DNA of 64,000 bases from Dioscorea cayenensis subsp. rotundata (Eukaryota; Streptophyta; Magnoliopsida; Dioscoreales; Dioscoreaceae). Shown piece after piece: positions 11,791-24,240 of the stretch (position 1 is the stretch's first letter; every line of letters starts with the position of its first letter). The stretch is taken from contig NC_052487.1 in the NCBI RefSeq assembly GCF_009730915.1, forward strand, positions 868,001 through 932,000, written 5' to 3'. The notes under the pieces were generated by a model. The model saw only the letters and a list, made by a program, of their open reading frames with translations. It searched no databases and was not told the DNA's origin. Made by a program: the position numbers and the translations under genes.

Positions 11791-11808
11791 AATAACCTGA
11801 AATTTTGC

Positions 11809-13794
11809 ATAGGTGGGAAAATTGTTAAAGGGAATAGGGACATTTTAATTTAATTTAATTTAATGTTTTTAATTTCACTTTCATTCTGAAATGTGTGTGT
11901 GTATATATATAGCAATCCTGGACTTAAAAAATTGAAGTTTACTTGATAATTTATTTATTTTAATTGAGAGGTAAAAAATAAAATGTTTGACTTATATATA
12001 TACCCTTTTGATTATGAAGTCTTGATGTCTCCCATTTGATTATTTTTTTTTATATACCCTTTTGATTATTGACTCATTCAAGGTTTACTCTTTTATTTTA
12101 TTTATCTATTTAAAATAACATTATTGTATAAAATATTGATTATATTAAAAAATTTGCATCTAATAAAATAAATAAATAAATCTTGACTTCCTCTACAGCT
12201 CTTTCTACTGTTAACCAATTAACAAGCAATAACCATTAATACCCCAACTTAACATAGCAACCATGAATGATTTATTCATATGAACAGTCATTATCTGGAA
12301 GCTCTGTCTATCACCTTTCACTTTTAAATTTTTAATTATAGGCCGCTCAACAGCTTTCTCTTTTTCTTAGTTCTCCATTCCATTTATTTGTATCTTATCT
12401 GCATGGTATCTTGAATGTTTTTCATTTATTTAACATATTTTGAATGATTTATTTTTTTTAAAAAAAAATTCACACAAAATTTCAAGTCTCATTTATTTGT
12501 TTGGAGAAAAAAAAGCATTGCCCGACCATTTAAGTTCTCTCAATTCGTAAATTTATAATGGGTCCTTTTCATATTTACCGAGGAAGAGTTGCTTGTTGAA
12601 TTTTGTTAAAAACAAAAATCTAATTTGTTTGAAAAAAAATTTATTTTTCACATCCAAGAAATACTTTCTTCTCGAGTAGGTTATCTGTTTTTCAAAATTC
12701 ATTTTCATGGACATATGTCTCGGTGAAGTCCAAATAAAAACAATAATTGAAAGATATTTTTTCTTGTTTTCTCACATAATTCCAGAACATTTTATTTTAT
12801 TTTTCATTTACTTAATCACTTTATTTTTTGTTTTTCAAAAAACAAAAGAAAAAAAAAAAAGAGCTTTCTTGGAAATGCTGACCTTAACCGCGTAGCAATT
12901 AAACAGCCAATTTATTTGACTAGTAAAACGTTACCAATTCTCTCTCCATCAAATATTAATTATTTTTTTTAGTTGTTGAAATGAAGCCTTAAATTGCGCT
13001 TAATTTAGCTCATGCATATGCATACATAAACAAGCAACAAATAGTTAATCAAATTTAAACAATAAAAAAATATATCAATTTGGTAAAATAAAAAAAAAAT
13101 CATGATTTTAATCTAAAATATGAACACCGTGTAAGAACATGGATACAATCATAAATTCAAAGAAATATATAAATATATATATATATAAATAAATGAATAA
13201 TTTGGCAATATTTAAGCTAAGTCTTTGTCCACCATAGCAAAGGGAGGTTGCCTCCCACTCTCTCTCTCTCTCTCTCTTTCAACCATTGTTCTCTCGTTGG
13301 GGCAACATGGCGTTGCTCTGAGTTGTTATCACGTTTCTTGATACTTAGAAGAAGAAAAGGAAGTCTGGAAGTGGAGAAGAAAAAGGAGAGGAGGAGGTGA
13401 GGTGGGTCCTTTACCAAAGAGTTGTCTTTGTCTTTGAGCTTTTTGTTTTTCAATGAAATGCTGTTATTTGTCTAAAGATCTTCAGTTTGTAGTTCATTTG
13501 TGATCTGCCCAGTTCCTGGTATGATGTTTATCTGAAAAAAGTTTGGATTTTTAGCAATTTTCTTTCATAAAGTTGAAATCTTTGCTGAGATTTATGTTCT
13601 GTGGTAGTGGAATTGCTTTGTGTAGTATGTGCTGTTTCTGAATTAGGGTTTGTGATCTCTGTGTGACATGTGGAATTAGGGTTTTCTGTTACTTGACAAA
13701 GGTTGAAGGTTTTGACAGTTAGGTGATGTGTTTTTAGAGATTGATTTGTAGTATAGAAAGAAGAAACTGAAAAAAGTTGGTAGTTTTGGTCTCA
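11809..13794. other. Intergenic region and 5' UTR of the PERK gene
   Basis: AT-rich sequence with poly-A/T runs and no protein-like frame up to about 13200. A (CT)n tract at 13258-13277 and the purine-rich stretch after it (13340-13400) resemble the leader region of plant genes. The interval from about 13440 to 13794 is probably the untranslated leader of the kinase gene, but no transcription start can be fixed. Confidence 0.5.
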
Positions 13795-16570
13795 ATGGCT
13801 TCTTCTCCATCTTCATCCATTGCTTCACCTCCACCACAATCAATCATCACTCTATCACCACCTTTGTCTCAACCTGATGCCAACTCCAATCCCCCCACAT
13901 CTCCTGCATCACCTGTTTCTAGTAATTCGCCACCTCCGGCATCATCTCCACCACCACCTCCTCTTCTATCTTCACCAGCTGGCTCCCCTCCACCTATAAT
14001 TTCACCACCACCACCTTCCATTGCTTCTCCACCTCCAGTTTCTGCTCCTCCACCTCCGTCAATACCGCCACCAACACCTGCATTGTCCCCTCCACCACCT
14101 TCGGCCGTCCCTCCATCAACATCCCCTCCTCCACCTTCAGCCATTCCTCCATCAGCATCCCCTCCGCCACCTTCGGCCATTCCTCCATCGACATCCCCTC
14201 CGCCACCTTCACTACCATCCTCACCTCCTCCACCTGTTGCCTCTCCACCTGCTGTTGTTACTCCACCATCCCCAATTAAGGCTCAATCACCACCCCCGCC
14301 ATCAGCTTTGCCACCCACATCTTCATCCCCACCTCCACCTTCGAATCCAGCAACACCACCAACTACTAAACCAGAAACCCCCAAAGGTTCCCCCCCTGCC
14401 TCTCCTCCGGGCAATTCTTCTAGTAGTTCAACTCCATTAACCCCAAATGTACCTCCTCCTGCTCCTGGTGCTAGTCTTCCACAGTTGTCCCCTCCTGCTC
14501 CATCTGGTGATCCTTCTACTCCAACTAGCCCTGGTGGCAATAAATCTATCACCCCTGGTCCAAATGGCACTGTTAGAACAGGAGGTGGTGGGGTAAAAAG
14601 CGGAGCAGCTATAACAATTTCTGTTGTGGCTGCACTTTTAGTGCTTAGTTGCATTGGAGCAGCTATTTGGTTCGTGCGGAAGCGGAGAAGGTCTGCTGGT
14701 CGATATAATGGGGGATATGTTATGCCTTCACCATTTGCATCTTCGCAAGTCTCAGGTCATTCCTATGCTCATTCTCTTTCATTATTTGATTGTTTCATGC
14801 ATATACAATTTGATTTAATATGCTAATAAATGAAGCTCTTCCTTACAGAAGCATCTCGTCCCAGGTCACCAAGTTTTCCTCTTGTTCATAATAGCAGTGA
14901 CGGTCATGGTTTTGCATACTCACCACCAGAACCGGGACTTGGGCATTCAAAATCATTGTTTGCATATGAAGAGCTATACGCCATTACGGGTGGCTTCTCA
15001 AACCAGAACCTGCTGGGTGAAGGCGGATTCGGCTGTGTATACAAAGGATGTTTACCAGATGGACGGGAAGTAGCTGTGAAACAACTCAAAGTTGGTGGTT
15101 CGCAGGGGGAGCGTGAGTTTAAAGCAGAAGTTGAAATCATTGGCCGTGTGCATCATCGGCATTTGGTTTCTCTTGTAGGTTACTGTATAGCAGAAAGTCA
15201 GAGATTGCTCGTCTATGATTATGTTCCCAACAACACCCTTCACTACCATCTCCATGGTATTATGTGAAATTCATTTTGTGTAACTAGAAGAAAATTCAAT
15301 TAGCTAATGATTTACTTTCCAGGGGAAGGAAGACCAGTGTTGGATTGGGAGATAAGGGTCAAGGTTGCCGCTGGTGCTGCTCGGGGAATAGCATATCTGC
15401 ATGAGGATTGTGAGCTTCCTCTTCTTCCTTCTATTCATCATATTTTATATTCTGTTATTATATACCCTGTTCATCCTCTTCTTTGTTAGGTCATCCTCGT
15501 ATAATTCATAGAGATATCAAGTCCTCAAATATTCTATTGGACAACAACTTCGAAGCTCAGGTAATTCCCTATACACTGATCACATTGAGACTCATGGATT
15601 ACCAGTATTCTTAACTATGTCGCCCGTCTTTTGGTTCACATCTTCCAGGTATCTGATTTTGGGCTTGCAAGGTTAGCTCTGGATACAAACACACATGTTA
15701 CTACTCGTGTCATGGGAACGTTCGGGTATGTAAAAATGTTAAAAATTTAGGCTTTGGTCATCTTGCCTTCTCCAAAACTATAGCAAGTGCTTTTATTCCT
15801 CACAGTTACTTGGCTCCGGAGTATGCCTCGAGTGGCAAGTTGACCAATAAATCCGATGTCTATTCCTTTGGTGTTGTGCTTTTAGAGCTTATTACAGGAC
15901 GAAAACCGGTTGATGCATCACAGCCTCTTGGAGATGAGAGCCTTGTTGAATGGGTAAGTTCCAGCAGATATCATATGGAAAAAAACGATTTGGGTGTCAG
16001 ACATGGAAAATTTTCTATTTGAATTTGTAGTGTCGTGCCAATTAATGGCACCTCTTATGCAAATGGATGTTTGTGTTTGAAATTGTGAATTAAATGTTTC
16101 AGGCTCGGCCTTTACTGTCTCGTGCTCTTGATACCGGAGAGTTTCAAGATCTACCTGATCCTAGGCTTGACAACAACTACAATGAAAGCGAGATGTTTCG
16201 AATGATTGAAGCTGCGGCAGCTTGTACCCGTCATTCTGCAGGAATGAGGCCGCAGATGGGACAGGTAAACTTTTGAGCTTGAAGGAATTATACTTTCTAC
16301 AAAATTACAAGAACATTTACATATTCGTATTTACGCGCTTATCTTTTGTTATGACTCTAGGTGATGAGGGCTCTTGATAATTTGGGGGAAGCAAATCTAA
16401 ACAACGGTGTCATACCGGGTCAGAGTGGAATGTTCGATTCAGGCTTGCACTCAGCCGATATTAGGATGTTTCAGAGGATGGCATTTGGTGGCCAAGAATA
16501 CAGCAGTGACTTCAGTAGAACTAGTTGGAATAGTCACAGAGAATCATCGATAGGATCCAACCATCGTTAG
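13795..16570 (+). CDS. Proline-rich extensin-like receptor kinase (PERK)
   Basis: Eight exons (13795-14755, 14849-15256, 15323-15409, 15490-15560, 15649-15725, 15806-15953, 16103-16264, 16361-16570) join in frame to 707 residues. Residues 1 to about 265 are an extensin-like Pro/Ser domain full of SPPPP blocks, expected to sit in the cell wall. One membrane helix follows (about 271-294, [16 protein letters not shown]...) with a basic RKRRR stop-transfer. The kinase domain holds GEGGFG (about 376), the ATP-binding Lys in VAVK (about 397), HRDIKSSN (about 492), DFGLAR (about 512) and an APEYA segment. All catalytic residues are present, so an active Ser/Thr kinase is expected. PERKs are linked to wall sensing and growth control. 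There is no signal peptide, as is usual in the family. The ATG at 13795 was chosen because the extension to 13777 would start at TTG. Confidence 0.95.
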
Positions 16571-17082
16571 TTCATCCAGTTTTGTTTATTTCCACACTTA
16601 TCTGTGTATGGAGTTGATTTCCTCTTCAATTGTTTCAGATTTGATTTTGCCATTCTAATTGAAATATCTGACACTTGTAACTAGATTTCTTTTCCTGTAT
16701 ATTCTTTGGAACAGTAGTTCACATACAGTAATATATATTTGTTTTTGGCAAACTGTTTTATTGTTAATCTTATACTCCACTTTGAAAGAAGCAATCAATT
16801 ATTAAGATCAATCATTAAGTGGAAATGTTCATCCAATGGAAAAGATCCAACTAAATGAATTGATTAAATGACACTTTCATATAATAATACTTTAAATTAA
16901 AGAATAAGTTTCCTGAAGATGAGAAGGATGATATAAAGGTTTATTAGAAGCAACAATGGAAGGAAGCAGCCATCTTCAAGTCACTTCATTAACAAGAACA
17001 AGCATTGCATATTTCAATCCTTAGAACAGCTCTGCACCATTATATTTCAATGCCTATCTTGTATCTTCTTCATTCATGCATA
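16571..17082. other. PERK 3' UTR and upstream region of the next gene
   Basis: AT-rich, no coding frame. The first ~170 bases probably hold the PERK 3' end. An in-frame ATG at 17005 could extend the following protein by 26 residues, but that extension looks unconserved (see next entry). Confidence 0.5.
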
Positions 17083-17493
17083 ATGGAAGACTGCAATCTC
17101 TTGGTTGCAGACTGCGTCGCAGTTTGCAGCTGCTGTCCATGTTTGATCCTACAATTCTTCGTATTTTTATTGCTGAGATTACCCCAGAAACTCGTTACAA
17201 AGGCGAAGAATTACTCATTGAAAAGGCTTCGAAGCAGGCGAAGGATAAAAGGAGTTGAGGTGATACCAAAACCAAAACCAAAATTCAAAGACCAAGGTTG
17301 GAATGATCCTCCAAAAATCCAGTTGCAAATTAGCAATGCTGATCAAGTGTTTGAAGAGATGATACAAGAAGGCATGGTTTGGTTTGGTAGTTTCTGGGGT
17401 ATAAGAAATTCTGAGTCTTTAAAATTCACTAGCTCTGATACTATGTTAAAAAATTTACAGTTGGAAAGTGAAAAGGAAAAAATAAACCAATGA
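17083..17493 (+). CDS. Uncharacterised plant protein with Cys-rich hydrophobic N-terminus
   Basis: A single exon encodes 136 residues from the ATG at 17083. The N-terminus (MEDCNLLVADCVAVCSCCPC, then a hydrophobic ILQFFVFLLLRLP run to about residue 36) could be a membrane anchor or a lipidated cysteine cluster. A strongly basic segment follows (LKRLRSRRRIK, about 45-58). The C-terminal part has a short acidic helix ending EEMIQEGMVWFGSFWG, which resembles the tail of a small land-plant family of unknown function. The start at 17083 is favoured because family members, as I recall them, begin with a short Met-Glu-Asp lead before the Cys-rich stretch. No function can be assigned. Confidence 0.7.
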   Translation: MEDCNLLVADCVAVCSCCPCLILQFFVFLLLRLPQKLVTKAKNYSLKRLRSRRRIKGVEVIPKPKPKFKDQGWNDPPKIQLQISNADQVFEEMIQEGMVWFGSFWGIRNSESLKFTSSDTMLKNLQLESEKEKINQ

Positions 17494-17611
17494 AAAGAAA
17501 TTTATTATATTATACCAAGAGAAGGACTAATTATATCTCATCCCCAAGCTAACTTTTCTTCTTTCCATGTTGGTTTTGCACTAATCCAAAAGGTGGTCTA
17601 ACACTTTCTGT

Positions 17612-17620
17612 TAACAAATA
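17612..17620 (+). promoter_or_regulatory. Possible TATA box of the 107-residue protein gene
   Basis: AAATATAAA about 85 bases before the start codon at 17700, followed by a leader rich in CT and CAACA. Position and sequence fit a plant TATA element, but this is based on sequence alone. Confidence 0.45.
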
Positions 17621-17699
17621 TAAACCCTTTCTTGCAATCATATCAACAACAGAGACTTAGAAACTTAGTGTTGTTCATCTCTTTTACTCTCTCTTATCA

Positions 17700-18101
17700 A
17701 TGGCAACAACAACAACAACAGCAACACCTATGCCTGCTTATGAAGAAGAGCTTTCAAATGGATATCAACATGGCTCAGGATCAATAAGGCCATTCTTTGC
17801 TGTTATGTCTGTGATATTGGTTGTGTTAGTGCTCTCATGTTTTCTTGGAAGGTTATGGGCTGCAAGAGCTGCTGGTCCAGATGTCAGGTATGACTGCTTA
17901 GCATGGGCAAGAAGAAAACTTAAGCATTTTTCTCATGGTCATGGCCTTATCAGGTATTCCAATAACTAATATTCCACATCTCTGTTAATTTAACAGATTT
18001 ATATTTAAATACATATATACATGATTTGCAGAGAAGTGAAGGTGGTGGTGGATGGGCAAGATAACAAGCAACAGCTGCCACAACCCTCCCCACAGCCATG
18101 A
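17700..18101 (+). CDS. Small single-pass membrane protein, unknown function
   Basis: Exons 17700-17953 and 18032-18101 join (AG + A across the intron gives Arg) to 107 residues. The N-terminus is a Thr-rich tract (MATTTTTATP). One membrane helix spans about residues 31-52 (FFAVMSVILVVLVLSCFLG), preceded by SIRP and followed by RLWAARAAG, so the basic side is probably cytosolic. A conserved-looking DVRYDCLAWARRKLK segment and a Gln/Pro-rich tail complete it. The pattern resembles a small plant family with no known role. It converges on the flippase gene, with about 480 bases between stop codons. Confidence 0.75.
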
Positions 18102-18583
18102 AGTTATATATATATACTACCAACTCTAGTGGCCTAGCTTGTTCTTTGTTCTTTAGTTTCATTAATTGCTGCAAAGCTTTGTATTTTGTATAGTGAAAGG
18201 GAGTGTGATGTTTGATTTATGTTGGAATGTGTTCTTTGGATGGACTTTATTGTGTTAGTGATGGAAATGAAGTTGTTGTGTTTGAAGATATATAGACTCA
18301 TAAAGTTTATGATAAATAATTTCCATAAATGAAAAGTGACTAGTAAAGTCACAATATACTCAGCTTATTCTCTGTACTGTCTGCTGAGGTGTTGTAAAAC
18401 AAAGAAAGAAGGAATAAATTGGGCAAAATGATGATAAAAAAAAAAAAACAAAATTTACATCTCTTCTATATGTACCTACTTCCTCCTCTCATTCCCTAAT
18501 CAACAAATTGTACACACATCAACCACTTCTGAAAGATCCATTGAAGCAGTTGATGGGAGGTAAGCAAACTGTACAACAACAAA
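18102..18583. other. Convergent 3' regions, no gene
   Basis: Holds the 3' UTRs of the forward small membrane protein and the reverse flippase gene. A poly-A run lies at about 18437-18450. No further frame of interest. Confidence 0.6.

Positions 18584-18623
<40 letters not shown>
18584..18623 (-). repeat. (CAG)13 tract directly after the flippase stop codon
   Basis: On the minus strand the stop codon TAG (18626-18624) is followed at once by 13 in-frame CAG triplets. If the stop were read or mutated to CAG, the protein would gain a polyglutamine stretch and about 20 further residues before a new stop. As annotated the tract is 3' UTR. Confidence 0.9.
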
Positions 18624-18625
<2 letters not shown>

Positions 18626-21600
18626 ATGTTTGAACAGCATGGTGGACTCTGCTGTTTATCTGACTAACTCTAGCATCAATTCGAGCAGACACACCCACCG
18701 TCGTCGGCCTCACTGACCGCTGCCTCACCACCTGGCAGTATTCGGGGTCATCAGCTTTACCCTCGAACCGAATCCATTGTATCATGTTATGGTACATGGG
18801 GAAGAACCGCATCTGTATCGCAGCATAAGAAAAGTAGGGAATGAGAGTAGCAAGCACAACGAAGAGTGTGACAATCCAGTAAGACGCTGCTGGCGCAAGT
18901 GCTTCAACGAAGAGCATGTAGGCATCTGTTGAAAAACTTGGCGTGATTGCACCGTATATTACGAGGAAGAGATACCAGAGCGCGATGCTGCCCCAGATGA
19001 AGATGTGCTGAATGAGGGTGAAGTAACTGACGGAGAGCGCCATTTGACAGTTGACAACCCAGACAACACAGGTGTATACTGTGCCGGCCAGGATATCACG
19101 GCTAACCACCTCACCTCCCTTGCGGAAGGCCTGGTGCTGTAATGCAGCTGCGCAGAAGAAGAAGATGGTGACTGCATTGCAGACGCCGTTGAACATCCAA
19201 CCAATGATCCGGGTCCAGCTGAAGAGCATATTTTGCACACCTTCTTGGTAGAGAAGAGGAAACTGAAAAAAGACGATGCAATTTAGGTTCATCATTTAAA
19301 ACATCTTCATAATAAACATGCTTGAAATATATAATAGAAACTATGGTACATTAAAATATAAATATACCTTGCGACAAAGTCTGGCAGAAACATCTTGATC
19401 GAATACTCCCAAAGCGATTGCGGGGAGTGATGTGAAGAATACATTGTACACAGACAAGAACCAGTCATTATATAAAGGTGTCCCGGAGAATGATGTATAG
19501 GCCTCATAAATGAAGAGGGTCACTCCAAACACGATATTTTTGTAGAAGAAATAGCATATCTGGAAGCAGAGGATGATGAAGATAAGCATGGGAGTTCATT
19601 TAGGAAGCTGAATTTTAAAACCATGTGAAAAGAAGTCATACCATCGAGGCAATCCTTCTGTAACACCAATGTCCATGCACAAGTAGCAAGCGCTCCAAAA
19701 ACCGGAATTGTGCAATGGCAACATCACTAGACATGACGGCCTGCATGCCTTCAACACCACTAATTCCAATCCCTATATCAGCTTCTTGAAGCATGCCGAC
19801 ATCATTGGCTCCATCACCAATTCCCAAAGTCACTTTGCCGGTGCCCTCCTTCACCAATCTCGTTACCTGAATGCATTATAGAGAGGGTATAATTAGATTC
19901 AATACTACAAGAAAGGTTGCGCACTTGGCATAATATGCAATAAATGATTACGTACAAGGGCCTTTTGTTTTGGTGAAGATCTGCAACATATGACTGATGC
20001 ACAGGTAACTGCAAGCTGTAGAAACAAGTTCTTGACATTATCCTCCAATGCATAGGCAAGTGACTTTCCATCAATAATGAGAGCAAAAGACTGCGTGTCA
20101 GATGAACTCGTCATCTTCCTTCCCTCAGTGATCTGATGAATAACACTTTCTTTCGATGCCTGAAGTATCAAAAAGAGGATGATGGCAATGTTACTTGAAA
20201 AGGTCTCACAGAAATCTATTTATTTTATTAATCTAACAGAAAACATATAACCTAACATATTATGATTTACCTTGAAAATAGCATCTTTGTTGCCATCCTT
20301 TTCCAATAATTTAATTTCTGGTGATTCCAATGTGATAATTATTTGCTTCATTCCTTGTCTAAGTAGACTACAGGCAAAACTGCACAATTTTTTGAAGAAA
20401 TAAAATAAGAACAATGATAATCAGACATTGAAACAAGTGAGGCATATTGACTGGTTTCAAAGTAGAAATCATACCCAATATTGATAGCAGTCTCCATCTT
20501 ATCACCGGTCAACACCCATATCTTAATCCCCGCTTGTGCTAATTTATCGATGCATTCAGGGACCTAGAACAGATACAAGAAGAGACTTGGTTTAGACACA
20601 AAATATTTGTCATGAAATTAATTAGCATTACCATAATGAGTAGATCACCTACCCCATTCTGCAGCTTGTCTTCCACAGCGGTTGCACCAAGAAGAATCAA
20701 ATCCCTTTCTATCGAATCAGCAGCTTCCTCAACTTTCTCATCTCTATCAGCACTAACAGAGTTCTTGGCCTCTGTGAATTTCTCATTGAAAACTGCATAT
20801 TCATCTTCATCAAGCTCACGATATGCAAGAACCAAGGTTCTCAAACCTGCGTCAGCATAGTTGTGCATGTGCTCCTTGGTTTTGTCCTCAAATTTCCTTC
20901 CATCTTTAGCAAGCCTCTCGAACATGACATTGTCAGCACCTTTGCTGAGAAGTAGCAATTTCCCTTCTTCGTCCCTAACTATCACAGACATACGCTTTCG
21001 AGTACTGTTGAACTCTAGGATATTCAAGAGCCTATATGACCTGTGAGGCAAGAAGAGTGTTAGCTATTATATCAAGACAAGTGATCTAGCGGCGGTATAG
21101 AAAATGCTAATTTTGTAGAACAACAATTTCTTACCTTTCAACAGTCTTCCCAGACAAAGGATCCAGCTCCTGGATTGAGATGTTAGTCTGTGTCCTCTGA
21201 TAAAACTGAAAGCCTAGTTCGCTGGCTGCAATGACAAAGGCAGCCTCATCTGGTGACTCAGCTTCATATGATATTTTTCCCGATTCATCATCTGTCTCTG
21301 GTATGGCAGTATGACAGATAGCCAACAGTCGGAAAAACTTCTGAATGATGTCTGCATGAGGCTCATTCACCCAATTTCCATTCATGACACGGTTATCTGT
21401 GAAGTTGAAACCTTTTACAGCAGGCTTGTTGTTATCCCTGTGACCTTCTTCTTCAACATCTGGTTCATAAAGCAATGGTGACCCCTTTCTTCTAGCCATT
21501 GCTTTCTCCACCTCTGTAACACCACGGCCATATGCAGTCCCAGCTATGGAGCATTTGATGAACTCCATTGAGTTGCAAGTCAATGTCCCAGTCTTGTCAG

Positions 21601-23463
21601 AGAGTATGGTGTCAACTTGGCCAAGTTCCTCATTCAAGTTTGATGTTCGGGCATGAGCAGGCTTATCAGATTCCTCATGATACATTTCATGGTCATTATT
21701 GATAAAAATGGTTTGCAAGACTTTGACTATCTCTATGGAAACATACAAAGAGATAGGAATGAAATACCCATACAGCATCATGGCAGTCAAAAAATGCAAA
21801 AGTGCTGCTACTACTGCTTCTGAGGGTTTGTAAAAGATGGTAGTGTCATCTGGTCTAAGATACCATCTTTTCATTCTGTGATTTTCAATGTCATCATCAG
21901 TTGCAATGCCGAAGAAAATTGAACCAACAGTTGAAATCAAGACCAATGAAAATAACAGAAAGTAGATAATTTTATCCATCTTCCTCTCAATTTTGCTCCT
22001 TTTCGACGGCGGGTTTGTGGCGTTTTGCATAACTTTTGTGTCATGCCCAGTGAAGATCACAACACCATATACGTAGTCAGTATTCCGCAGTTTTGAGTCC
22101 CTAAGGAGAAGTTGCTGAGGGGACAGCGGATATTGTTGGTCCTGATATTCCAAACTTCCAACAAAAGTATAGAGGTTGGCATTTGGGTCTTCACATCTAA
22201 CTACAGCTTTGAAATGCCGGAAGCTTGAATCATCTTGTAAATTCGAAGTTACCTCCAATGACTGTTTCAGTTTTAAATTTGTCTCTCCGTCGAGGTTCAT
22301 GGTTTCAACATAACAGATTGCATCTTCATAGCTAGAAGAAAGCAACAAGAGATCGGCAGGGAAAAAATTGTCCTTCTCCACTTTCACTATATCTCCAACT
22401 CTCAAATTCTTCCATTCAGTGTTATCAAAAGTGGCATTGCCACGGTGTACTTTAACTTTTCGGTTGTTCATCTCATTATCCTATACAAATATAGTGCGCA
22501 ATAATGAAAAAGATTAGAAATCTTCGACAGTTGATTCATTCTAATATTACTTCTGTGCTTAAAAGAAACAGGGAAAAACATAATTAGAGCACACCCACGC
22601 CAGCCACATTTCAAAATTCCGGGCCAACTATTCCGTAGGAAGGTTAAGACAAGTCTTTCAGATGATTTAGATATGTAAATAAGGATTCAATAGAATTGCT
22701 GAAATAGTTGACCAAAATGCATATGGCATTCGAAAGTCAAACCAAGCCTAATAATCTTTTATTTTTCCTTAGTGACAGTTGGTTATGGCACAATATACAA
22801 ATAGCTAGTTTGCCGATCCTAATTAATGCATTGAATGAATACAAACCAACCACAGCCTTTCAAATCTATGAAATGGCCATATAGAAACCAAAAAGACAAT
22901 CTCATCCTCTACCATAAATGCATGGTAATATGTATGTCTCCTAATATGGCATTAAATTACTTAACACATGTTTCACAAACATCTAATCAATAACAAGATG
23001 AACAGATTAAAACAAGAATAGAAAAGAAATCAATAGCAAATCAAAGAAGGCATGAATTGTTTACCTGCTGATACCTCCTCCAATCTTCAACAGCCTCTTT
23101 AGCCATGGTCACCCCAATCACAATGATAAGAGGGAGAATGGCACTGACAGCACTATAAGGAGCCAAGGGAGTGAAGGAAAGACATCCAGTGACCAAGAAG
23201 TAGATGTTGGCAACCCTTCTGAACTGCTCAAACAAAGCTTTGGGAAAGAAAGTAGCCAAAGAATACTTGGTTGTGGAGACATAGTTTGCAGGATATCCTA
23301 AATTGGTGGCCTCAAAACAATCAGGATCATTGGCAAAAGCTATTCTGGAGAATCCTGGACCTCCAATCTGAGAATGATCTTCATCTAATGAAGCTTTTCC
23401 ACATGAAAAACTATAAAGCTTTCTCAAAAAATTCTTCTTTCTCCTCCCTCCAGCCATCTCCAA
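18624..23463 (-). CDS. P4-type ATPase, phospholipid flippase (ALA9/ALA10-like)
   Basis: Nine exons on the minus strand (23463-23065, 22480-21135, 21040-20653, 20563-20475, 20379-20271, 20159-19956, 19866-19642, 19559-19368, 19262-18624) join in frame to 1196 residues, the usual length. The protein moves phospholipids from the outer to the cytosolic leaflet, normally with an ALIS/CDC50 partner. Visible motifs are [10 protein letters not shown] in helix 1, DGETNL (actuator loop), PISLYVS in helix 4 (P4 class), DKTGTLTCN with phosphorylated Asp about 428, [13 protein letters not shown] (nucleotide domain) and GDGANDVGM with Asp about 863. The C-terminal third has the last membrane helices and a basic tail. 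The first Met of [10 protein letters not shown] is used; MAGG two codons later is an alternative start. All key residues are intact. Intron 1 is 584 bases. Confidence 0.95.
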
Positions 23464-24209
23464 TCAAATGGTCAAAAACCCTTCTTTGAGCTGAAATCTA
23501 TAACCAAAACCAACCAAACAAGGAAGATCTTTGCTTCTATCTATCAATCTATCTACTCTCAAATTCCAACAAAACTTAAACACGAAAATCAAACTAACAA
23601 AGAACAACGCCAAAATCTCTCCCTTTTTATCACCAAAACACAAGCTAAGAGCTACAAAAACGACTTCTGTGAGTTCTTCACCTGGCAAGACACAAACTTT
23701 TCTCTATATTTCTCTCTCTCAAGTTCAAATAAACCAGTTGAAAGACCCCAGCTAGCAATAAACAGAAACCCAGACAAAATCCATCCTTTATACCAATAAA
23801 AGAGCCATCTTTGAATCCTTCTTTTCTAGACTGGCGGCATGTACATGTGCTGAAACTTCAAACCACTCTTTGACTCCGTCTCAAACCCCTCCAAACCTCC
23901 CACCCAAAAGACCACAACACCCCTTCAGTCTTCTCTTCTCCTCCCTCTCATCCGCGTCCTTCGGGTCAATCCCATTGAAAAATCAAACCAAAATAATCAA
24001 ACAAAACCATAAAAGCAAGTAAATTTCCCAATTCTAGACGGTCAATGAAGAACAACTTCGCACCAATGCTTGAAATTACTCTACCTCCATGCCACCATTG
24101 CTGCTCTCTCGGAAACCTCTCCTTCTCTCAAGCTTCATTTCTCTTTATTTTATATGTAGTTATACTTCTCAGCCGGAGCAGCCAAATGATATACAAAAAT
24201 AATAATAAT

Positions 24210-24240
<31 letters not shown>

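Noticed and set aside
13869-14654. Gly-rich, His/Leu-rich and Val/Glu-rich frames over the PERK extensin domain
   Set aside because: Shadows of the Pro-rich coding sequence in other frames.
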